Positions 40,501-52,500 of a stretch of DNA of 64,000 nucleotides are shown here, one piece after another (positions within the stretch are counted from its first letter, which is position 1; the number at the start of each line of letters is the position of its first letter). The DNA comes from Achatina immaculata. Its lineage: Eukaryota > Mollusca > Gastropoda > Stylommatophora > Achatinidae. A program made the position numbers and the translations under genes. The stretch spans positions 27,697,816 to 27,761,815 of the forward strand of contig CM019712.1 in assembly GCA_009760885.1 (NCBI GenBank), written 5' to 3'. The notes beneath the pieces are model-generated. The model was given only the letters and a program-made list of their open reading frames with translations. It made no database searches and was not told the DNA's origin.

Positions 40501-43500
40501 AGGTAAATGAAGCCTAAGATTATACAGCTCACGATGTTGGCTGGCAGAGGAAAAAGCATAAAGAACATATTCCGACGGTACAAATAGGAACTAGTTCTCA
40601 CGGTAACACAGACACACCTGTAAGACATATCTAGACTTAGCCTGCATCCGCCGATTACATCTAAACACAGTCTCTACCAATGAGAGAATGGAATGCAGGT
40701 CCACGCTGTACCAACGTTAGACCCAGACTGACTCGACAAATCTTACAAATCCAGATATCTCTCGTCCTTCCCAACACTTCTCTCGTGTTCTTCAAACTCC
40801 GAGGAACTCGTGAACTTACAGGCAGACTCAAGACCAGATCAGCCAAACAATCCCAAGTATATAATAAACAACTAAGGGTGTTAACTAATAAATTATACAT
40901 GAATCCATGTCCTGTTACAGGTCACGTGTGATATTAACATTCTTTCATACCCGACCGCATGAAGATCTTTCTGATACACAACTTACTAATCTTATTTCTT
41001 GTACTAATGTCTCTTTTTTGACTTCCACTTTGCAGACGTTTACAGTATAACCCTACCAGAATGTTGGTTATGTATCTAATTTACTATCTTAAAATCTCGC
41101 ACTGCTGAGCTCACTCTCTCCATCTTTGTGCCTGTACTCGCGCCCCTGATTTGCATATAAGTCACTTCCACGTTTCTTTGAAATCTTGTGCCTGTATATT
41201 CTTAATTAATTAATATCACTGTTAATTTTTCATGATTTGAGTCCTTCAGAGTTCCTGTTCAATGTATTACGTCTAGTCTACTTTTTGTATATTACAACCA
41301 CGGGTTTTCTATACGTGTATTTCTTCAGCTAGTATATTCTATAAGGCTATTTGGTGACAACCTTCTGCCACAGATAACTGTAGATTTCAAATACAATTAA
41401 GACACTAGGCGGGTTCATGTAGGAATTGTCAGAAAGAGCTTATATGGAGTCATCTGGCGGGGTAAGGGGGGAGGGATAAACTGAATACGGATAATAAGTT
41501 AAAGAAGTACTACATGACATTTTTGCTACGTCTTTCAATTCGAGTAAATTATGAACTCATGTTTCAAGTTTGTGTGTACTTTATTTAGAATTACATGAAA
41601 TAGAAGAAGTAGAATTGGAAAAAAGAAGAAGAGGATGATGATGATAATGACGATTATGCTGATGATTGTGATGATAATAATTATATTCTACTACTTACTC
41701 CTTTACCAAGATTTCACTTAATTTTCCTTGTGTTTGCTTCTTCCACAGATAAGCCAGGTAAGTTAAACGCTCCTTGGTTTAGTCATGTTTTTATTTTGAC
41801 AGTAAATTAGAAAGAGATCAATTATGAAAGGAAGTTAGAAAGAGGTAAATTAGAAAATAAATTAGAAAGATGTAAATTATGAAAATTTGCTAAAAAGAGG
41901 TAAAATGAGAAAGTAAATCATTTACATGTAAAGTATTACAGTACATTAAAAAGGTAAATTAGAAATGTAAACTAGAAAATGAAACCATCATTTAATGTAT
42001 GGTAATCTGAACTAGAAAACTTAAATACAATTTAGCATTGGCTAGGTTGTAAGATTTTGATTTCGATAAAAAGTAAGATACAAGTTTATTGGAGAAGCCA
42101 GTATTAACTACAACTGCAAATAAGAACTATATTTATAATTTCCTTGTTGAAACCAGTCTGTTATAAGTCAGTCTGTTATAAGTCAGTCTGTTATAAGTTA
42201 GTCTGTTATAAGTCAGTCTGTTATAAGTCAGTCTGTTATAAGTCAGTCTGTTATAAGTTAGTCTGTTATAAGTTAGTCTGTTATAAGTCAGTCATCTTCT
42301 TCTTCTTCTTCTTCTTCGTTCACTTCTACCACCAAAAACCGCACTGTGAACCTACTGAATTCATGCCTGTGGTCCTCGTTAGGTCCCGTGGTCCCCTGTG
42401 TGGTCCAAAATAGACCACACGAGATCCACGAAAGGACCACAAGAGATTCAGAGTGTCACAGTGCTTTAGCCTGTATTCTTGGTGGGTCTCGGAAGCGGGA
42501 TTGCGTGACACCGTGGTTTTCATTGCACCAGTTTAGTTTAGGGTTGGACTTTCTCACCGGAAGACCTCGACGTGTTTAGGATATCAGTGCATCCCCGCTG
42601 GGTGAGAGGCGGTAGCCCACCCAGGCCAGAGTTGGACTTTCTCACCGGAAAACCTCGACGTGTTTTGAGATACCCGTGTATCACCGCCGGGTGAGAGGTG
42701 GTTGCCCATCCAGTCCAGGGTTGGACTTTCTCACCGGAAAACCTCAGCGTGATTAGGATACGCAAACATTCCCGCCGGGTGAGAGGTGGTTGCCTATCTA
42801 GACTTCCCTGGTCCAGTGTCTCCGACTTCAGCATTTTGCGGCCGTGGCCGCTACCCTTCCTAGTTGTGACCAGGATGGAGCTTTTGTCCAGGAGGACGAA
42901 CCCTCGCCACTAGTGACTTCTACCCCTGGGTTGAGCCGGTTTAGGCATTATCCCAGTATGGGCGTGTTTGGGACGGGACCGACCTCTAGAGCAGAGGTAC
43001 TGTGACATGCATAGCCTTCAAGATTCACCCCTGGTATGAGCCGGTTTAGGCAAAATTAACCAGTATGGGTGTTTATCAGGCGTTACCGACCTCTAGAGCG
43101 GAGGTGGCATGACATGTCTAGCCATCAAGTTCCACCCCTGGTGTGTGCCGGTTTAGGCATATTTCACCAGTGTAGGTGTATTTCGGACGTGGGCGGCCTC
43201 TAGAGCAGAGGTGCCGTGGTATAGCTCTCGTAGCGATACTACTGGACATACCAGTTAAACTTCACTTTCCACCACCTTTTCCCATCGGCTCCGCACAGCA
43301 ACCTTTATTTCTTATCCGCATTTACTTCCTTAACCGGGAGGAGCTTCACTCCACGCACGGCATTTGAAGAGTCTCGCCAGCAGTGAGACAAGCCGGTTCA
43401 TGCATTTCACCCGACATGACTGCACTCAGGACGTGGCCGACCTCCAGACCAGAGGTGCCATGATTTGACTGTTTGCTTCGCTTTATCCTTTCTACCACCT

Positions 43501-46500
43501 TTTCCGCAGTGATGCTGCGCAGCAACCTCATTTGTACCTTTCTTCATTGGCCGGGAAGAGCACCGCTCCACGCACGGCAGCTGAAGAATCTCGCCAACAG
43601 CGTTAAGTCAGTCTGTTATAAGTCAGTCTGTTATAAGTTAGTCTGTTATAAGTCAGTCTGTTATAAGTTAGTCTGTTATAAGTCAGTCTGTTATAAGTCA
43701 GTCTGTTATAAGTCAGTCTGTTATAAGTCAGTCTGTTATAAGTTAGTCTGTTATAAGTTAGTCTGTTATAAGTCAGTCTGTTATAAGTTAGTCTGTTATA
43801 AGTCAGTCTGTTATAAGTCAGTCTGTTATAAATCAGTCTGTTATAAGTTAGTCTGTTATAAGTTAGTCTGTTATAAGTCAGTCTGTTATAAGTCAACACT
43901 CGACTAGAAAAAAATGAAATATAACACGACAATGTTTTGTTGGCTGAAACGAAGGAATGAAGGAACGAACAAAGGGTGAGCAGTTACTCAGCTGCCACGT
44001 CTAACTTTCTGTCTTTAGCTCTGGGTTTTGAGCTATTTAACGTTCAACTATTTTAACAGAACACACAAAAAATTCATTTAGTAAGTATTGTGTTAAATGT
44101 AACATAAAATCCCTGACTTGTGTTTTCCTTTTCATTTATATTCTACTTCTGGTGCATCTCGTGTTACATTCCAGCAGCAGTCAACAACTATATAGCTGCC
44201 AGTACATATGTCATAGTAACTTCTTTTCATTACTGAAATGTATTCATGCACTTCCCTATATTCGTATCCTTTTTATGCAACGGTTTTATGGGAAGAAATA
44301 AAAGTGAGAATATACGAAATGATCTTGAATGACATATTGGTATATTGTCAGAAATTCATTAACCACCATTGCATAGTTTTAGCTCGTCACTTTCCCAGAA
44401 ACTGGGGGGGGGGGGGGAACGAGGGAACAGATTTGAAAACATCTGTAGCTGCTTACTCGTTCACTTCAAGAACTAAATCAAACTTGTCGTCCTTGAGCAC
44501 CTCGCTAATCCGCTGGTCCACAAGGATTCTTCCACGGATCTTAGCACCATTCAGCTGCCGAGACGTTCTCCTCTAGTAGGATGTGCTGGTCTGTTGTGAT
44601 AGGAAAAATCAGGCAATCTCCATGTGGTCCAGTTCGTGCAGCTGATGGACCGTTGAGATACTTCTCGGGCCACTTCACTGTTTACACATTCTGTGGTGAA
44701 GGGAAATCACCGAAGAAAGCTACTACCACATAATCACTTGGCTCTAGTCATGTCATCTCAGTGGCGAAAAGCATTGGTCCTATTTTATTATTTACAAAAA
44801 AAAGTCACTACCCATAAATGGGAAAAAGAAAAAGACCAAGACCAAGACGAAGATGGCTGCAAGACATCGTTGACGATCTGGAAATGGATGCAACAGCAGC
44901 AGGCCATCTTGCTCACAACCGAAAGGCCTACAGGAGTGCTGTTTGGGAGGCAAAGTTCCGCAAGGGACATGCAAATGAATGAATGACCCATAAATGACAT
45001 CAAATGTGTGTTGTTCAGGGCTTTTCTTGGTCTTCTGCTTACAGGTCGAAATAACGGCGACATGCTGTCTTGATTAGGGGAGTAACAGCACGTTTCTGAG
45101 ATAAAACGATCACTCCATCAGACACATAACAGCCATTGTCGACGGTGTTTATGGAAAGATCACTTCATCAGACACATAACAAACATTGTCGACATTTAAC
45201 GGAATATAGCAGCATATAAAATATAAGTGAACCACTAAAACTGACCAGCACCACTTTAACAGATGAAAGCTTCATAAATTTAGTGAACGTGTTGAACTGT
45301 GCCCGTATTAAATGTCAGGGTTCTAGTGGAGTGAACTGGTATATTTAGAACCACTGTTCAAGAATTTAGATACTAAAGGCTGATCTGTAAGATCCTCTTC
45401 TACTAGTCTTGTTTCCTGTTTATACACATAGAACAGCTGACACCCAAGTTCTCAACTCCACCATTAAACAATAGAAACATTTGAGAAATCACAAACAATC
45501 CTACAACAGAACCAACATATAGCAATGTTAAGCCATTCAGCAGGAAGGAAGCTGGGCACCTTGACAACAAGTTTAACTCTGAGACAAATGGAAGGTGGCT
45601 GATGAGGATGGAAGGTTCAAGAATGTACATGTGACAGGCTCCACTCCCCGGAAAGAACTCAGTTTACCATCTGGGTTTTGAGCTATTTAACGTTCAACTA
45701 TTTTAACAGAACACACAAAAAATTCATTTAGTAAGTATTGTGTTAAATGTAACATAAAATCCCTGACTTGTGTTTTCCTTTTCATTTATATTCTACTTCT
45801 GGTGCATCTCGTGTTACATTCCAGCAGCAGTCAACAACTATATAGCTGCCAGTACATATGTCATAGTAACTTCTTTTCATTACTGAAATGTATTCATGCA
45901 CTTCCCTATATTCGTATCCTTTTTATGCAACGGTTTTATGGGAAGAAATAAAAGTGAGAATATACGAAACGATCTTGAATGACATATTGGTATATTGTCA
46001 GAAATTCATTAACCACCATTGCATAGTTTTCAGCTCGTCACTTTCCCAGAAACTGGGGGGGGGGGGGGAACGAGGGAACAGATTTGAAAACATCTGTAGC
46101 TGCTTACTCGTTCACTGAAGAATTAAATCAAACTTGTCGTCCTTGAGCACCTCGCTAATCCGCTGGTCCACAAGGATTCTTCCACGGATCTTAGCACCAT
46201 TCAGCTGCCGAGACGTTCTCCTCTAGTAGGATGTGCTGGTCTGGTGGGATAGGAAAAATGCAGGCCATCCGATCTTCATGTGGTCCTGTTCGTGCAGCTG
46301 ATGGACTGTTGAGATACTTCTCGGGCCACTTCACTGTTTACACATTCTGTGGTGAAGGGAAATCACCGAAGAAAGCTACTACCACATAATCACTTGGCTC
46401 TAGTCATGTCATCTCAGTGGCGAAAAGCATTGGTCCTATTTTATTATTTACAAAAAAAAAATTCACTACCCATAAATGGGAAAAAGAAAAAGAGGAAGAC

Positions 46501-49500
46501 CAAGACGAAGATGGCTGCAAGACATCGTTGACGATCTGGAAATGGATGCAACAGCAGCAGGCCATCTTGCTCACAACCGAAAGGCCTACAGGAGTGCTGT
46601 TTGGGAGGCAAAGTTCCGCAAGGGACATGCAAATGAATGAATGACCCATAAATGACATCAAATGTGTGTTGTTCAGGGCTTTTCTTGATCTTCTGCTTAC
46701 AGGTCGAAATAACGGCGACATGCTGTCTTGATTAGGGGAGTAACAGCACGTTTCTGAGATAAAACGATCACTCCATCAGACATATAACAGCCATTGTCGA
46801 CGGTGTTTATGGAAAGATCACTTCATCAGACACATAACAAACATTGTCGACATTTAACGGAATATAGCAGCATATAAAATATAAGTGAACCACTAAAACT
46901 GACCAGCACCACTTTAACAGATGAAAGCTTCATAAATTTAGTGAACGTGTTGAACTGTGCCCGTATTAAATGTCAGGGTTCTAGTGGAGTGAACTGGTAT
47001 ATTTAGAACCACTGTTCAAGAATTTAGATACTAAAGGCTGATCTGTAAGATCCTCTTCTACTAGTCTTGTTTCCTGTTTATACACATAGAACAGCTGACA
47101 CCCAAGTTCTCAACTCCACCATTAAACAATAGAAACATTTGAGAAATCACAAACAATCCTACAACAGAACCAACATATAGCAATGTTAAGCCATTCAGCA
47201 GGAAGGAAGCTGGGCACCTTGACAACAAGTTTAACTCTGAGACAAATGGAAGGTGGCTGATGAGGATGGAAGGTTCAAGAATGTACATGTGACAGGCTCC
47301 ACTCCCCGGAAAGAACTCAGTTTACCATGTAGGGTTGGAATGTACAACTTTGATAGCTAGGTTAGGTCTACCAGCATTCAAGATCAGACAAAATGTTGCC
47401 GTACTTACTGAGCATCAGAATACCTCACATGAAAAACAAACCACACATCAGCAACCACAACTAGTAAGCTCACATCAGCAACCACAACTAGTAAGCTCAC
47501 ATCAGCAACCACAACTAGTAAGCTCACATCAGCAACCACAACTAGTAAGACCACAACTAGTAAGCTCACATCAGCAACCACAACTAGTAAGACCACAACT
47601 AGTAAGCACACATCAGCAACCACAACTAGTAAGACCACAACTAGTAAGCTCACATCAGCAACCACAACTAGTAAGACCACAACTAGTAAGCTCTCATCAG
47701 CAACCACAACTTGTAAGCTCACATCAGCAACCACAACTAGTAAGCTCACATCAGCAACCACAACTAGTAAGACCACAACTAGTAAGCTCTCATCAGCAAC
47801 CACAACTAGTAAGCTCACATCAGCAACCACAACTAGTAAGCTCACATCAGCAACCACAACTAGTAAGCTCACATCAGCAACCACAACTAGTAAGCTCACA
47901 TCAGCAACCACAACTAATATAACCACAACTAGTAAGCTCACATCAGCAACCACAACTAGTAAGCTCACATCAACAACCACAACTAGTAAGCTCACATCAG
48001 CAACCACAACTAGTAAGCTCACATCAGCAACCACAACTAGTAAGCTCACATCAGCAACCACAACTAGTAAGACCACAACTAGTAAGCTCACATCAGCAAC
48101 CACAACTAGTAAGACCACAACTAGTAAGCTCACATCAGCAACCACAACTAGTAAGACCACAACTAGTAAGCTCACATCAGCAAGCACAACTAGTAAGACC
48201 ACAACTAGTAAGCTCACATCATCAACCACAACTAATAAGCTCACATCAGCAAGCACAACTAGTAAGCTCACATCAGCAACCACAACTATTAAACTCACAT
48301 CAGCAAGCACAACTTGTAAGCTCACATCAGCAAGCACAACTAGTAAGCTCACATCAGCAACCACAACTATTAAGCTCACATCAGCAACCACAACTAGTAA
48401 GCTCACATCAGGCCAGAAAAGGGTCACAAAAGTGCTATCAACAATAACTGAGCTAACATTCTACTCTAACATACTGCCATTACTGTTCTGCCATAAGAAG
48501 GACAGCAGTTATTCATATTATACATCAGGCGAAATTATACATGTCTGTAAAAGCAGAAATCAACGATGTGAATTATTATTGAAGGGGAAAGAACCATAAC
48601 CGACAATAGAAGAAGTTTTATGGGCAATAAAGAATCTGAAAAATGGTAAATCACCAGGATGAGATAACAGCTGAACTTTAATCTACTATCAATCATGCAC
48701 TATGCAAAAAGATACGGCATTCAGGTATTTGGCCAAAAGATTTGAAAAGAACGTTATTCATACCACTGCCAAAAAAGGGTAACCTGAAATTAGGCACAAA
48801 CTACAGAACTGTTGCCCTGATTAGTCATGCCAGTAAAATTCTGTTAAAAATCATAGTGGGTAGACTTCGTAAGAAAATATAAGAAGAAGTCAATATGGTT
48901 CCAATTGGTTTCAGGCAAAGAAGAGGATCAAGGGATCATATATTCAATATACGATTAATAATAGAGAAATGCAGAGAGTTTAATGTGAATCTATATTTAT
49001 TTTTTATAGCTGCTCACTGTCATTTGATTGAGTACAACACCAGAAACTTTGGGAAATAATGGAAAAAAATGAGATTTCCTACACATTTCATACAATTAAC
49101 ATCACTGCTGTATCTAGAACAACAAGCAGCAGTAAGAATAAATGGTGAAACAACAACTTGGTTTGACATAAAACAAGGGGTCCGTCAGGGGTACATATTG
49201 CCGCCTTACTTATTTAAGTTATATAATGAAAATATAATGAGGAATGTTAGAGAAAATGTAGACAAAGAATATTACGATGCCATAACAATTGGAGGTTATG
49301 AAATACCAAAGGTTAGCTATACTGATGACACAGTAATACTGTCCACATAAAAAGGAATGTAAAAACTAATTATGTCAGTCCGTAAGAACAGCGAAGAGAA
49401 AAACCTCTATCTTAATGCTAAGAAAACTAAATTGACGACAACTGACAAAACAAAGAAGACAGCTGAAATATGTATCAATGAGGACAAATTGGAAGAAGTG

Positions 49501-52500
49501 GAGAGTTTTGAATATCTTGGATCACTACTAACTAATAATGGAGATACAATGAGGGAAATTAAAAGGAGGACATCTGTTGCTCTTCAGAAAGTAAAACAAC
49601 TAAAGAATCTGTGGAGAGGAACAGACTGAACTACAAAAATAAGATTTTGAAGGGTATGCATCTTTCCCATCGCAACATATGCCTGTGAGACCTGGACACT
49701 TAACAAAACAGCTGACAAACACATACATGCCTTGAATGTAAATGCTATGGAAAACTTTTTCAAATATCATGGACACAAAAAATAACAAATATATCCATAC
49801 TAAAAGAGCTTATATTGAAGAGGGCTGGCTAGTAAAGAGGATTAAAGAGAGAAAACTTAAATATTGTGAACACATTAAACGTCTTGATAATCTAGAGAAG
49901 ACCATCTTGGAAGTGTACATAATACGAAATATAAAAAGAGGAAGACCAAGGCGAAGATGGCTGCAAGATATCGTTGATGATTTGCAAATGGATGCATCAG
50001 CAGCAGGCCAACTTGCTCACAACTGAGAGGCCTACAAGAGTGGTGTTAGGGAGGCAAAGTTCCGCATGGGACATGCAAATGAATGAATGATTGAATGAAC
50101 ATGAGGCTAAATCACCAGGATGTGATGAGATAACAGCTGAACTTTAATCTACTATCAATCATGCACTATGCAAAAAGATACGGCATTCAGGTATTTGGCC
50201 AAAAGATTTGAAAAGAATTTTATTCTTACCACTGCCAAAAAAGGGTAACCTGAAATTAGGCACAAACTACAGAACTGTTGCCCTGATTAGTCATGCCAGT
50301 AAAATTCTGTTAAAAATCATAGTGGGGTAGACTTCGTAAGAAAATATAAGAAGAAGTCAATATGGTTCCAATTGGTTTCAGGCAAAGAAGAGGATCAAGG
50401 GATCATATATTCAATATACGATTAATAATAGAGAAATGCAGAGAGTTTAATGTGAATCTATATTTATTTTTTATAGCTGCTCACTGTCATTTGATTGAGT
50501 ACAACACCAGAAACTTTGGGAAATAATGGAAAAAAATGAGATTTCCTACACATTTCATACAATTAACATCACTGCTGTATCTAGAACAACAAGCAGCAGT
50601 AAGAATAAATGGTGAAACAACAACTTGGTTTGACATAAAACAAGGGGTCCGTCAGGGGTACATATTGCCGCCTTACTTATTTAAGTTATATAATGAAAAT
50701 ATAATGAGGAATGTTAGAGAAAATGTAGACAAAGAATATTACGATGCCATAACAATTGGAGGTTATGAAATACCAAAGGTTAGCTATACTGATGACACAG
50801 TAATACTGTCCACATAAAAAGGAATGTAAAAACTAATTATGTCAGTCCGTAAGAACAGCGAAGAGAAAAACCTCTATCTTAATGCTAAGAAAACTAAATT
50901 GACGACAACTGACAAAACAAAGAAGACAGCTGAAATATGTATCAATGAGGACAAATTGGAAGAAGTGGAGAGTTTTGAATATCTTGGATCACTACTAACT
51001 AATAATGGAGATACAATGAGGGAAATTAAAAGGAGGACATCTGTTGCTCTTCAGAAAGTAAAACAACTAAAGAATCTGTGGAGAGGAACAGACTGAACTA
51101 CAAAAATAAGATTTTGAAGGGTATGCATCTTTCCCATCGCAACATATGCCTGTGAGACCTGGACACTTAACAAAACAGCTGACAAACACATACATGCCTT
51201 GAATGTAAATGCTATGGAAAACTTTTTCAAATATCATGGACACAAAAAATAACAAATATATCCATACTAAAAGAGCTTATATTGAAGAGGGCTGGCTAGT
51301 AAAGAGGATTAAAGAGAGAAAACTTAAATATTGTGAACACATTAAACGTCTTGATAATCTAGAGAAGACCATCTTGGAAGTGTACATAATACGAAATATA
51401 AAAAGAGGAAGACCAAGGCGAAGATGGCTGCAAGATATCGTTGATGATTTGCAAATGGATGCATCAGCAGCAGGCCAACTTGCTCACAACTGAGAGGCCT
51501 ACAAGAGTGGTGTTAGGGAGGCAAAGTTCCGCATGGGACATGCAAATGAATGAATGATTGAATGAACATGAGGCTAAATCACTGAATAGCGACCATACAC
51601 GTAGTCCAGAATATATCAAGTCATGATTGAAAAAACTGAATGAATAAGCCTATAAAAATCTATCTATCACAAACATTCTGAACTCACAGATCAAACATGA
51701 CCATCTACCTAGCTAGTCCTCATGCTAAGCTAACGTACTGTTCTCTACATAATTGTAACCATCAATAACAATCTACTTAGTCAGATCTACCTCTTTTATA
51801 TGACTGGGATTTTCTCAGCCCCATCTAGAGATTTCTATCTCGAGAGGTCTCAACCTTTTCTTGAGAAATATTTTTACTTAACCTTCAACTACTGTGAAAA
51901 TCTTAGTTTCTAACAAATAATCTTTCTACCCAGTTCGTTGTGACCTTTTTAAACATTACTCCGAGCCAACAGCCCCTTTTCACGAGAATTCTGTTTGAGG
52001 TGGCGAGAAAACATGACCTATCACTTCCTAGTATGACACTTACTGATTTTCCTACCTCCACAGTTCATTGAAAGCTCAGACTCCAAGGGGAATTAATTTA
52101 TATGAGGTATTACACTATAGCAGAATTATGTCACTTTGACTGAGCAATCTAGCGTTTTAATTTACACTTGCAGAGCTCTATCACAGAGTTCTATCTGCTT
52201 ATGGAAAGATCGCTTCATCAGACACATAACAAGCATTGTCGACAGTGTTTATGGAAAGATCGCTTCATCAGACACATAACAAGCATTGTCGACAGTGTTT
52301 ATGGAAAGATCGCTTCATCAGATACATAACAAGCATTGTCGACAGTGTTTATGGAAAGATCGCTTCATCAGATACATAACAAGCATTGTCGACAGTGTTT
52401 ACACATTTCCGCAACATCTTTAAAATGAAATGGAAAATAAAGCAACGCTTAAAAGTGACATGAGCTACAAAGAAGAAACAAGGAAGCTATCTCAACAAGA

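Noticed and set aside
47447..48416. CRISPR-like array
   Set aside because: The regular repeats here and at 9541, 26591 and 57034 are contiguous minisatellites without unique spacers, in a eukaryotic intron context.
47405..48427. 340-codon minus-strand open frame with a VVVADVSLL repeat
   Set aside because: It exactly covers the 27-bp array, is antisense to the gene, and exists only because the unit is a multiple of three without stops. No signal, domain or unique tail.
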